Part shown: in pieces, positions 18,236 through 27,234 of the stretch | Position numbering within the stretch: position 1 is the stretch's first letter | Layout of the letters: each line of letters opens with the position of its first letter | NCBI RefSeq assembly: GCF_014237455.1 | Contig: NZ_JABZFL010000003.1 | Coordinates: 1-56,409, forward strand | DNA: 56,409 bases | Source of the DNA: Desulfobacula sp. | Lineage (GTDB): Bacteria > Desulfobacterota > Desulfobacteria > Desulfobacterales > Desulfobacteraceae | Reading direction: 5' to 3' | Program-made: the position numbers and the translations under genes | Notes under the pieces: generated by a model | What the model was told of the DNA's origin: nothing | Database searches by the model: none | What the model saw: the letters and a program-made list of their open reading frames with translations, nothing else

Positions 18236-19863
18236 TTTACCGGGTTTCCAGGTGCAACCGATTTATCAAAATTGGAAGCCGACAGTTTTTTTTTATGGCT
18301 TTTGGGTTTAATTTTATTTGTATCAATTCTTGGAAATAAAATGTCCGGCTTTTCAATGATGGTTCCTTTTTTAATCTGTCCCCAGGGGAATGTTTCTTCC
18401 AGGGAGTAGAAGCCCTTTTCTCTTTTTTCCATGCAAAGGGTTTCTTGCATTTTTAAAGATGTTTGCGGCATAATGGGGTATATCAGGCAGGAAACAACCC
18501 TTAACCCTTCGATTAGATTGTAGAGGACTGTCCCAAGGATAAGAACATTGGCATCATCCTTGGCCAGTGTCCAGGGCGCAGTCGTGTCAATATATTTATT
18601 CATGATGCTGATAAATTGCCAGATGGCCCCGACCCCTTTGTGGAACTCACAAAGAGACATGGCCTGCTTGAATTCATCAACGGCTTTTTTTGCATCAGAC
18701 GCCAAAGACAGGTTTTTTTGTTTCTCAATTTTGGCATCCGATCCTTTTACTTCACCCGTAAAATATCTAGAGTTCATGGAAAGGACTCTTGAAAAGAGAT
18801 TTCCAAGGTCATTGGCAAGATCCGAGTTGATTCTTGACACAATGGTCTCCTCTGTGAAATTGGCATCCAGTCCAAAAACCATCTCCCTCATTAGAAAGTA
18901 TCTGAACGGATCAATTCCGTATTTATTTGTCACCTGGATAGGATCTGTGACATTGCCGATACTTTTTGACATTTTACTGCCTTTGACATTCCAGAACCCA
19001 TGGACATTCAATCCATTATAAATTTCAATATCGGCGGCTTTCAGCATAATGGGCCAGTAAATTCCATGGGGTTTGATAATATCTTTGGCCACAAAATGAC
19101 GGGTACTCGGCCAGAATTTTTTAAAAAGTTTGCCATCAGGATACCCCAGCGCTGAAATGTAATTTACAAGGGCATCAAACCATACATAGGTGACATAATC
19201 TTCATCAAAAGGCAGAGTGATTCCCCAGGTCAACCGGGATTTTGGACGGGAAATGCAAAGATCTTCCAGGGGGTCTTTTAAAAAAGAAAGAATTTCATTC
19301 TTGTACTGTTCGGGCTGGATAAAATCGGGATTGGCTTTGATATGGTTGATGAGCCATTTTTGGTATTTGCTCATCTTGAAAAAATAATTAGATTCCTTGA
19401 TGACTGTAGGCTCAACACCATGGTCCTGGCATTTACCGTCTATAAGCTCTCTTTCCTGATAAAACCGTTCACACCCGAAACAATAAAGCCCCTCATAGCT
19501 TGAAAAGTAGATATCCCCTGAATCATAAATTTTTGAAAGAACATCTTTAACCACTTGAATATGGCCTGGATCTGTTGTTCTGATAAAATGGTTATTTTTG
19601 ACATTTAATACCGGCAACAGATCCTGAAAAAGCTGACTGATATTATCAGCATATTCTTTTGGGGTTGTTTCTTGTTTTTGGGCTGCCTGGACAATCTTAT
19701 CTCCGTGTTCGTCCGTTCCTGTCAGAAAAAAAGTTTCATAGTCATCTATCTGTTTGAATCTCGTTGCAACATCAGCAGCAATGGAGGTGTATGCATGCCC
19801 CAGATGGGGTTTGGCATTCACATAATATATGGGGGTTGTAAAAAATTGTTTTTTGGGTTTCAT
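18232..19863 (-). CDS. metG: methionyl-tRNA synthetase
   Basis: The 543-residue enzyme charges tRNA-Met. It has FFTTPIYYVNAKPHLGHAYT with the HIGH variant HLGH (20-23), a zinc knuckle with CFGC (128-131) and Cys145/His148, and KMSKS at 297-301. It lacks the C-terminal tRNA-binding (EMAP-like) domain of longer enzymes; the tail is instead short and Lys-rich. It overlaps ricT upstream and the PBP gene downstream by 4 bases each, indicating translational coupling. Confidence 0.95.
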   Translation of the reverse strand: MKPKKQFFTTPIYYVNAKPHLGHAYTSIAADVATRFKQIDDYETFFLTGTDEHGDKIVQAAQKQETTPKEYADNISQLFQDLLPVLNVKNNHFIRTTDPGHIQVVKDVLSKIYDSGDIYFSSYEGLYCFGCERFYQERELIDGKCQDHGVEPTVIKESNYFFKMSKYQKWLINHIKANPDFIQPEQYKNEILSFLKDPLEDLCISRPKSRLTWGITLPFDEDYVTYVWFDALVNYISALGYPDGKLFKKFWPSTRHFVAKDIIKPHGIYWPIMLKAADIEIYNGLNVHGFWNVKGSKMSKSIGNVTDPIQVTNKYGIDPFRYFLMREMVFGLDANFTEETIVSRINSDLANDLGNLFSRVLSMNSRYFTGEVKGSDAKIEKQKNLSLASDAKKAVDEFKQAMSLCEFHKGVGAIWQFISIMNKYIDTTAPWTLAKDDANVLILGTVLYNLIEGLRVVSCLIYPIMPQTSLKMQETLCMEKREKGFYSLEETFPWGQIKKGTIIEKPDILFPRIDTNKIKPKSHKKKLSASNFDKSVAPGNPVK

Positions 19864-20672
19864 GATTTTGCAGATCCCGTGATGGAGTTAGCCAGTTGTT
19901 GGATGGTTTTTTTTATTTCGGTATTATCCTCTAAACGGATAGTGACGTTTTCTTTCAGTACATTCTGTCGGATAACTTTTCCCTTTCCTTCTTTTATTGT
20001 GATTTTTTTTCCTAATTTCGGCATCTTGCGTTTAAGGCTTTTATAGGTTTCATTTTCAAAGGTCAGACAGCACATCAGTCTGCCGCAAACCCCGGAAATT
20101 TTTGTGGGATTCAATGACAGCCCCTGTTCTTTTGCCATTTTGATGGAAACCGGCTCAAACGTACGCATAAAAGAGGAACAGCAAAGTTCTCTTCCGCATT
20201 TGCCGATACCGCCGCAATGTTTTGAAAGATTGCGAATCCCGACCTGACGCATTTCAATCCGAATACTGAACTCTTTTACCAGAAGTTTGATGAGTTCTCG
20301 GAAATCAATCCTGCCGTCGGCAGTATAGAAAAAAGTCAACTTGTTACGATCAAATGTACTTTCAACACTGAACAGATTCATGAGAAGATCTAAATCATTG
20401 ATGCATCGGATGCAAAAATCAAAGGCTCTTTTTTCAAGCTTTTTTATTTCTTCTCTTTTTAGAAAGTCTTTTCGGGTGGCAATACGGACAATCTGCTTAA
20501 ATTTTCTTTCAACATTTTTAACTTCAACAGGCGGGATGGCAATTTTACCAAACCCAAGACCCTGCTCAGTTTCTACGATTACAGCATCGCCCTCTTTCAG
20601 TACAAAAGCATCGCTTTTGAAATCATATATTTTCCCTGCTGTTTTAAATTTAACACCAGTAACTTTAATCAT
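19860..20672 (-). CDS. ricT: PSP1-domain regulatory iron-sulfur protein, RicT/YaaT family
   Basis: The 270-residue protein has the PSP1 C-terminal domain with conserved cysteines in GIGKCGRELCCSSFM and SGVCGRLMCCLTFENETY, which in Bacillus RicT contribute to iron-sulfur binding in a complex affecting RNA processing. The holB-ricT-metG order is also known from Firmicutes and many Deltaproteobacteria. The role here is by family only. It overlaps holB by 8 bases. Confidence 0.85.
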   Translation of the reverse strand: MIKVTGVKFKTAGKIYDFKSDAFVLKEGDAVIVETEQGLGFGKIAIPPVEVKNVERKFKQIVRIATRKDFLKREEIKKLEKRAFDFCIRCINDLDLLMNLFSVESTFDRNKLTFFYTADGRIDFRELIKLLVKEFSIRIEMRQVGIRNLSKHCGGIGKCGRELCCSSFMRTFEPVSIKMAKEQGLSLNPTKISGVCGRLMCCLTFENETYKSLKRKMPKLGKKITIKEGKGKVIRQNVLKENVTIRLEDNTEIKKTIQQLANSITGSAKS

Positions 20673-21723
20673 AAATCAACTTTCTTTTATTTGTAACAAT
20701 TTTAAGGAAAAATTTATCCAATGTTAATCTTAGTGTACAGTTCGATGCCAGCCTTTTTTCCGTTTCGTACAGATAGCCGGTCCAGTCACATTTTTTTTTT
20801 GTTTCAACCATCTGACTAATATCTGTAAAAGTGTCAAAAAAATCAAGATTAACTATTTTTTTTGGATAAAGTTTAAAAATCATTAAATCCCGGAAAAACG
20901 TTTTCATAATGGCAATGGTATCATCAATAAGGTCGGGATTGAAGCTTAACTTTTGTGACAGCATCAATCCTTTTGATATGCAGGTGTTTGAGTCTGTTTT
21001 AATTATGCTTGCAAGGGCGTTAAGTAACCACTTTCTTCTTTTGATCCAGTCGACATCTTTTGCCTCATCATTTTGATTTAAATTTAAATACATCATTGCT
21101 TTTTTCAAGTCAGAATCGGCAGTTTTCGATGCAATTACAGCCATTTGTTTATCAACCTTGAATTCATTGATCAGACAGTGTTCAATGAGTTTGTCGGTCA
21201 ATGGTTTAAATCTGATGTCACGGCATCTCGAAATAATGGTTGGAAGAAGGTAAGATGTCTTGTTGGCAATGAGGATGAAAAATGTTTTTTCAGGCGGTTC
21301 CTCAAGCATTTTCAATAATGCGTTCTGGGCCTGTCTATTCATTAGATCTGCATTCAGAATCAGTACCATTCTGAATTTGGCCTCATTAGGCTTGGATGAA
21401 ATGGCTAATCCCATTTCACGGATTTGGGATATGGAAATTATTTTTTTCCCTTTTCGAAGGTTGACACATAGGATATCAGGGTGGCTGTCTGCATCTATTT
21501 TACGGCATGACTTGCAAGTATTGCAGGCAATGCCCGTCTCTTTCAAACAATTACACGCCTTTGCAAATAGAAATGCCGATTCTTTTCTTCCTGTATTCTC
21601 ATTCCCGGAGAAAAGAAGGGCATTTGGAATTTTTTTTGCCTGAATGATTATGGTTAACTCAGATACAGTTTTAGCTTGGTATTGCAGTTGATCAAAATCA
21701 GACATGGTTTGATCAATACCCAT
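20665..21723 (-). CDS. holB: DNA polymerase III subunit delta-prime
   Basis: The 352-residue clamp-loader subunit has the AAA+ fold of the delta-prime family: LFSGNENTGRKESAFLFA in place of a standard Walker A, a zinc module (ACNCLKETGIACNTCKSC), QAQNALLKMLEEPPEKTFF, and the sensor-1 region LLPTIISRCRDIRF. The weak Walker A is normal for delta-prime, which does not hydrolyse ATP. It lies 3 bases after the IHF/HU gene. Confidence 0.88.
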   Translation of the reverse strand: MGIDQTMSDFDQLQYQAKTVSELTIIIQAKKIPNALLFSGNENTGRKESAFLFAKACNCLKETGIACNTCKSCRKIDADSHPDILCVNLRKGKKIISISQIREMGLAISSKPNEAKFRMVLILNADLMNRQAQNALLKMLEEPPEKTFFILIANKTSYLLPTIISRCRDIRFKPLTDKLIEHCLINEFKVDKQMAVIASKTADSDLKKAMMYLNLNQNDEAKDVDWIKRRKWLLNALASIIKTDSNTCISKGLMLSQKLSFNPDLIDDTIAIMKTFFRDLMIFKLYPKKIVNLDFFDTFTDISQMVETKKKCDWTGYLYETEKRLASNCTLRLTLDKFFLKIVTNKRKLIYD

Positions 21724-21726
21724 GTG

Positions 21727-22002
21727 TTAATAATCTACCCGCTCCTTTAGTTCTTTTCCGCATTTGAAAAACGGGAGTCGTTTGGGAGGAATAGTGACTT
21801 TTCGGCCGGTTTTCGGGTTTCGGCCTGTATAGCTTTTATACCCTTTTATATGAAAACTGCAAAAGCCCCTTATTTCAACCCTTTCTCCTTTGACAAATGA
21901 ATCGGAAAGCGAGTCGAAAAATATTTTAATGACCTCTGAAGCTTCGGATTTTGTCAGGTTTGCTTTCTCTTTTAATGTCGAAATCAATTCAAGTTTATTC
22001 AT
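21727..22002 (-). CDS. HU/IHF-family DNA-bending protein
   Basis: The 91-residue protein starting at MNKLELI has the whole HU/IHF fold with GRNPKTGRKVTIPPK, the DNA-intercalating arm and its Pro. I chose the start at 22002 because AGAGGAAGT precedes this ATG; the frame is open to another ATG at 22017. It is closer to IHF subunits than to HU by its RVEIRGFCSF segment. It lies in the run NusG-like - IHF - holB. Confidence 0.9.
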   Translation of the reverse strand: MNKLELISTLKEKANLTKSEASEVIKIFFDSLSDSFVKGERVEIRGFCSFHIKGYKSYTGRNPKTGRKVTIPPKRLPFFKCGKELKERVDY

Positions 22003-22082
22003 ACTTCCTCTTTCCATGTTGAATGATGAAATCTTATCATTTTTTTACGTTTCTAATTAAAATTTCATAAAAAGTCAAGGGG

Positions 22083-22607
22083 TTATGCAAATAAGCCAGG
22101 GATTTTTTCAACACTGTCTTCCTCTGCTTCAACACCGGCATATTGTCCTAAAACCTCTATTTTGATAACAACACGTCCTTTCCCTTTATATCTTGTAAAT
22201 TCTCCTTTTACCCCCGCCATAGGACCTTCTGAAATTATCACAGGGTCTCCTTTTTTTATGCGGACATTTTCCCCTGTGATCAGATCCATGTTGGCACTGG
22301 TCAGGATTTTTAAGGATTCAATCTGTTCTCCCGGCACGGGTACCGGTCCGGATTGATTGCCCAGCAGTCTGACGGCCCCGATCGTTTTTAAAACATTCAG
22401 CTGGTCACCAGAGTTAAATGTTGATTTTACAAAAACATATCCCGGAAAAAGCGGAGTTTCTATCATAAGGCTTCTATCTTTCCGCCGACTTTTCCGCTTT
22501 GTTTTGGGCAAAAACGCCTCAATTTTTTTTTTAACAATATTAGTATACACTATTTGCTCAAAGTTACTTCTTGTCAGAAGGGCAAACCAGTTTAATTGTT
22601 CAATCAT
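22083..22607 (-). CDS. NusG-family specialised antitermination factor (RfaH/LoaP/UpxY-like)
   Basis: The 174-residue protein has an N-terminal NGN domain (NWFALLTRSNFEQ, LFPGYVFVK) and a C-terminal KOW domain (KKGDPVIISEGPMAGVKGEF). It begins with WFALLTRSNFEQ, as specialised NusG paralogues do, and it is not next to secE, rplK or rplA as housekeeping nusG is. Its gene overlaps the end of lptD by 4 bases. I infer it helps RNA polymerase read through a long operon, perhaps for surface polysaccharide, but its target is not visible here. Confidence 0.82.
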   Translation of the reverse strand: MIEQLNWFALLTRSNFEQIVYTNIVKKKIEAFLPKTKRKSRRKDRSLMIETPLFPGYVFVKSTFNSGDQLNVLKTIGAVRLLGNQSGPVPVPGEQIESLKILTSANMDLITGENVRIKKGDPVIISEGPMAGVKGEFTRYKGKGRVVIKIEVLGQYAGVEAEEDSVEKIPGLFA

Positions 22608-24850
22608 TTTGTACCAAACTCTCCGATTCCATGAAGATTTATGAGAAAGGTAATACTCTGTTCGCCACTTGATTCTGCAAAATAAAGATTAAAGGTCCAG
22701 CAGGATTTTTTCAAGGCAAACCCTGCCTGTGTTTCCACGGTCTTTTCTTCTTTCAGATTTTTTTCAATGGAGTAATATGCGGTTAATTCATCTGTCAAGC
22801 TGACATCGATTTTTGAATACAGGGATTCTGATACGTTGAATGTATATCGATATTCTGTTCTTAAGGAGTCTCCTCTGTTGTCTTGCAGTGTATTTCCGAT
22901 GTTTAAGGTTTTAAAATGGTTGTCATAGGGGGACCAGGAAAGATCCATATCAAGGGTTATAAAATCGTTAGGATTCAGTGCCGTATCAAGTGTAATATCT
23001 GAAAACGGTTTGGGTTCGTTATCTCTTTTCTTTTTAATATCATAACTTTGGTAAAGTTTAATATAGGCAAAATCGCGGTAGGTTGTTATCTCTTTCCCTT
23101 TAGGAGTTATTCTCGATTTTTTGGAAGTGAAATTGTTGGTAAGAGACCAGGTAAGAAGATTTTGTTCCACAATCCTGTCCAGAGAATCAAAAGAGGGCAG
23201 ATCATTTTGGATGACGTTTGGAATGAAGGCGTATTCAAGTTTCGGGATGATTTCATGTCTGGTTTTATCTGCAAATTCATTATTGGGATTAAAGATTTTA
23301 ATCAGCTTTGTGGACAGCTGGGCACCAATATCATACATCTGTCTTGTCCGGAGATTGTCGGAATTGCCGTTAATATCCGTGAACTCATTGGTATGCCAGA
23401 TGGTCTGGCGCACACCAACAGACGGCTCAAAATTAAAAAATTTGCCAAGTTTTAAGGGCAGATAGATTTTGGGGTAGATATCTGCCCGCTGACCTTTTAC
23501 AAGCGTTGCACTTGTATCTTTCCGGTAAAAAGATCGATATTCGGTATCAAGGGAATAAAAGAATTTTGAAGGACCGATCTGCTGTTTGAAGGCATCAAAC
23601 TGAATGCTTGGAAGCGTTTGCAAGGTTGTGTCATCGATATTTTGGCGCCGGGCATGAATATTGTCATACCACAACGCATCGACATTCAATGTGTAGGTTG
23701 ACCATGATTTGCTGATGTTCAGCCAGTTTTTCCGGATATGGTCATCATATTCATCCAGACCCCGGCCAAATTCTTTTTCAAAATATTCCTTGGTTGCGGT
23801 GTATCCGGTAAATCCGTCTTTAAATTCATGAAGATAATCTTCATCACTGGCGATGTCGATATCCAGCTTGGCTGTAAATCCATTGGGAAGGTCCTGGTTG
23901 TGTTTCATCCTGAACCAGAAGCGATCCGTATTGGTCCTTTGAGGGGTGGTGGAAAAACTATAGTTTTCTGTATTGATTGTTCCATCATCTATTTTATCAT
24001 CTTCAAGAAAATCAAAAAACAGGGACCCTTTTGTTTTGTTATCCATTATATATCTGAATTCGGTTCCCAATTTTGTTCCTCTGTCAGACATATAATCTAC
24101 ATAAACGCTTGCATCGGTATTCCTTGAAATAGCGACAAAAAGAGGTTGCTCGTATTCAACTCCCTTTCTGTCCGATGATGTGAATCTCGGGAATAAAAGA
24201 CCTGTCTGGCGTTTGGTCTTGACAGGAAATACAAGAAAAGGGCTGTAAACGGCAGGGATTTTTTTTGCCCAGAGAACAGCATGACTTGCAAGTCCATACC
24301 CTTCAATAGTAACTTTTATGTTTCTGCCGGAAATTTTCCAGTCAGGAGAGTCGCCTGCACATGATGTGATGGACCCTTTATCGGCACTATAAGAAAATTT
24401 ACCCGTCTTTCTAATATTCTCACCATTAATATAAAAATTGTTTTTCTGGATAAAAATGGTCCCTTTGTTGATGGTGCCGATTTCTGTTGTAAGATTGATA
24501 TTCATGGCATTGCAGGAGATGGAATCTTCGCCGGATATCAAAAGAACATTGCCCTGGGCAAAAGCATCCTTTGTTTTATTTGAAAATTCAACATAATCAG
24601 CTTCAAGTCTGGTTTTACCCCCGGTGATGACAACATCATCTTCAGCAATATATAGATTTTTTTTGTTGTCAAAGGTCACTGCCTGCGCGGAGATATGCCA
24701 GGGAATCTCTTTAGGATTTTGGGGGAGAACATTTGCTTTTGCAACCCCCTTGGTTGATACAAATATGTAAAAAAAAGCAAATATTACAAAAAGTGGCAGA
24801 TACCGTTGCCTTAACAAACAGACCATGTTCTTTCCAGTAAAAAATTGCAC
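22604..24850 (-). CDS. lptD: LPS-assembly outer membrane protein LptD
   Basis: The 748-residue protein has a signal sequence (LPLFVIFAFFYIFVSTKGVAKA), an OstA-like beta-jellyroll (about 50-160, with YIAEDDVVITGGKTRLEADYVEF), and a long C-terminal LptD barrel (LPLKLGKFFNFEPSVGVRQT, ending in a barrel strand). It inserts LPS into the outer leaflet with LptE. It is the first gene of the long minus-strand run, 98 bases from the divergent cysteine synthase fusion, so promoters for both must lie in 24851-24948. Confidence 0.9.
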   Translation of the reverse strand: MQFFTGKNMVCLLRQRYLPLFVIFAFFYIFVSTKGVAKANVLPQNPKEIPWHISAQAVTFDNKKNLYIAEDDVVITGGKTRLEADYVEFSNKTKDAFAQGNVLLISGEDSISCNAMNINLTTEIGTINKGTIFIQKNNFYINGENIRKTGKFSYSADKGSITSCAGDSPDWKISGRNIKVTIEGYGLASHAVLWAKKIPAVYSPFLVFPVKTKRQTGLLFPRFTSSDRKGVEYEQPLFVAISRNTDASVYVDYMSDRGTKLGTEFRYIMDNKTKGSLFFDFLEDDKIDDGTINTENYSFSTTPQRTNTDRFWFRMKHNQDLPNGFTAKLDIDIASDEDYLHEFKDGFTGYTATKEYFEKEFGRGLDEYDDHIRKNWLNISKSWSTYTLNVDALWYDNIHARRQNIDDTTLQTLPSIQFDAFKQQIGPSKFFYSLDTEYRSFYRKDTSATLVKGQRADIYPKIYLPLKLGKFFNFEPSVGVRQTIWHTNEFTDINGNSDNLRTRQMYDIGAQLSTKLIKIFNPNNEFADKTRHEIIPKLEYAFIPNVIQNDLPSFDSLDRIVEQNLLTWSLTNNFTSKKSRITPKGKEITTYRDFAYIKLYQSYDIKKKRDNEPKPFSDITLDTALNPNDFITLDMDLSWSPYDNHFKTLNIGNTLQDNRGDSLRTEYRYTFNVSESLYSKIDVSLTDELTAYYSIEKNLKEEKTVETQAGFALKKSCWTFNLYFAESSGEQSITFLINLHGIGEFGTK

Positions 24851-24948
24851 ATCGATTAAAATTACTGTATAAAGCCATTTTATAGTTTAAAAGTCAAGTT
24901 AAGAATGCGTGGTTTGGATAGGCCAGGATGGTAAAGGGCAAATAAAAA

Positions 24949-27234
24949 ATGACATTTTCAATTATAGATTCCATTGGCAACACCCCTATTGTTGAGATAA
25001 AAAAAATGAACCCTGTAAAAGGGGTTAAAATTTTTGCTAAACTTGAATATATGAACCCCGGCGGCTCTGTTAAAGACCGGGCTGCGCTCTATATGATCAA
25101 CGCGGCAGAAGAATCCGGTGAATTGACCAAAGACAAAATCGTTATCGAAGCGACCAGCGGGAATACGGGTATTGGCCTTGCCATGATTTGTGCGGTCAAA
25201 GGATACAAAATTGCGCTTACCATGGCTGAAAATGCAAGTGAAGAGCGGAAAAGTATTCTGCGCGCAAGAGGTGCTCAGATCATTTTAACCCCCAGACGTC
25301 TGGGGTCTGATGGTGCCATTGAGGAAGCATACAGGCTTGCCAGGGAAAATCCGGATAAGTATTTTCTTGCCGATCAGTATAATAACGAAGCCAATTGGAA
25401 AGCCCATTATTATACCACGGGGCCTGAAATTATTGATCAGACCAATGGAAAGGTTTCTTGTGTTGTCGCAGCCATTGGAACGAGTGGGACGCTTATGGGG
25501 CTTTCCAGAAGGTTGAAAGAGCATAATAAGGATATCAGGATTGTATGTGTCGAGCCGTATCTCGGGCATAAGATCCAGGGGTTGAAGAATATGAAGGAAT
25601 CTTATACCCCTGAGATCATGGAGAAAAGTCGTCTTGATGAAATAATTAATATTGATGATGATACCGCTTTTGATGCTGCCCGCAGCTTAGCGGTAAAAGA
25701 AGGACTGTTTGTCGGGATGAGCAGTGGTGCAGCCATGGCTGCTGCCATTGAGGAAGCCAAAAAAGTTAAAAAAGGAGTTATTGTGGTCATCTTCCCGGAC
25801 AACGGGGAACGGTATTTGTCCACCAGCCTTTTTTCTGTGGAAAAACATATTGCTTTGTCACTTTTTAATACACTTTCAAAAACCAAGGTGCCATTTGAAC
25901 TGCTTGAAAAAGAAAAAGTATCTGTATACACCTGCGGACCGACTGTTCATGGAAGACTCAATATAGGGCAGCTTAGAAGGTATGTATTTACAGATTTGCT
26001 CATCAGATACATCGAGCACCACAATATTGCTGTCAATCATGTGGTCAATATCACAGACTATGATGACAAGACCATCCAGGGGTCGCAGCAGGCAGGGAAG
26101 ACACTTTCCGAGTTTACACAAACCCACATAGATTTTTTCAAAAGTGATCTTGAAAAATTGAATATCAGGCAAGCTGATGCATATCCCAAAGTATCAGATC
26201 ATTTTGATGAAATGATTGATGTGGCAAGACAGCTGCAATCAAATCAGCATGCCTATGAAAAACTGCATTCTCTTTATTTTGATATTGAAAGCCAGCCCGA
26301 GTATGGCGATTTTTCAAGTACCAATCTTGATAAGATAAGACTAGGCGCAACAGTGGATCTTGACGAGTATGAAAAGCGTAACCCAAAGGATTTTACATTG
26401 TTAAAACGGGTTCGCCTTTCAGAACTCAAAAGAGGCATAGGGGTTAAGACCCAATGGGGCAATGTACGTCCCTCTCTTCATTTGCAGTGTGCCGCCATTG
26501 CCATGAAGTTTTTGGGAGAAAGTTTTGATATTCAAACCGGCAGCCGGGAACTGATATTCCCGCATCATGAAAACGAAGTTGCCATTGCAAGAGCTGCAAA
26601 AGGGGCAACCCTTGCAAGGTATTGGCTGCATTGTAATCCGGTTCGCTATGACGGTTCTTTAGGGGCTCCGGGCATTGAAACGCTGATCCTTGAAGCCCTT
26701 GTCAACCAGGGGTGGGAGCTTAATACTATTCGATTCTGGCTGATTTCCAATCATTACAGAAAAACCCTGCTGCTGTCAGAACAATCCCTGAAACAAGCGC
26801 AATATACATTGGATAAAATTAACCGGTGTCTTGCCACCTTGAGTATCATTAAAGAAGGAAAGGAGTTTGAAGGGATTGATCAATTTATATATGATATAAA
26901 ATTGGCTTTTCTTCAATCCATGGAAGATGATTTAAGGATTTCAGGTGTTATTTCTTCTTTGCTGGCAAATGTGAAAACCATCAACAGGCTGATCAATCAA
27001 AATGGAATCAATCCGGAAGGTGCCCAAAAACTTGTGGATTGTTTTAAAGACATTGATTCTGTTCTTAAAATTTTTAGCTTTGCTAAAAAAAAGGAATACT
27101 CGGATGAAATTCAAGATCTTATAAGGGAACGTGAACGCGCAAGAGAGCAAAAAGACTGGAAACAGGCTGATAAGGTTCGGGAACGATTAACAACTTTGGG
27201 CATCAGCGTTCATGATAAAAAGGCAAAACCATGA
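24949..27234 (+). CDS. cysteine synthase fused to a cysteinyl-tRNA synthetase-like domain
   Basis: Residues 1 to about 300 are a PLP cysteine synthase: NPGGSVKDR with PLP Lys42, SGNTG at 70-74, GTSGT, and MSSGAA. Residues about 310-761 have the cysteinyl-tRNA synthetase fold: YTCGPTVHG, PHHENEVA, LRFW-like IRFWLISNHYRK, and the C-terminal helical REREQKDWKQAD-type tail. The zinc ligands Cys329, Cys514, His539 and Glu543 are kept. HIGH is changed to NIGQ (338-341), RPGWHIEC to RPSLHLQC, and KMSKS is lost or deleted (RYDGSLGA, 566-573). The enzyme may channel new cysteine to tRNA, or the synthetase half may have another job. The next gene overlaps its stop (ATGA). Confidence 0.85.
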   Translation: MTFSIIDSIGNTPIVEIKKMNPVKGVKIFAKLEYMNPGGSVKDRAALYMINAAEESGELTKDKIVIEATSGNTGIGLAMICAVKGYKIALTMAENASEERKSILRARGAQIILTPRRLGSDGAIEEAYRLARENPDKYFLADQYNNEANWKAHYYTTGPEIIDQTNGKVSCVVAAIGTSGTLMGLSRRLKEHNKDIRIVCVEPYLGHKIQGLKNMKESYTPEIMEKSRLDEIINIDDDTAFDAARSLAVKEGLFVGMSSGAAMAAAIEEAKKVKKGVIVVIFPDNGERYLSTSLFSVEKHIALSLFNTLSKTKVPFELLEKEKVSVYTCGPTVHGRLNIGQLRRYVFTDLLIRYIEHHNIAVNHVVNITDYDDKTIQGSQQAGKTLSEFTQTHIDFFKSDLEKLNIRQADAYPKVSDHFDEMIDVARQLQSNQHAYEKLHSLYFDIESQPEYGDFSSTNLDKIRLGATVDLDEYEKRNPKDFTLLKRVRLSELKRGIGVKTQWGNVRPSLHLQCAAIAMKFLGESFDIQTGSRELIFPHHENEVAIARAAKGATLARYWLHCNPVRYDGSLGAPGIETLILEALVNQGWELNTIRFWLISNHYRKTLLLSEQSLKQAQYTLDKINRCLATLSIIKEGKEFEGIDQFIYDIKLAFLQSMEDDLRISGVISSLLANVKTINRLINQNGINPEGAQKLVDCFKDIDSVLKIFSFAKKKEYSDEIQDLIRERERAREQKDWKQADKVRERLTTLGISVHDKKAKP

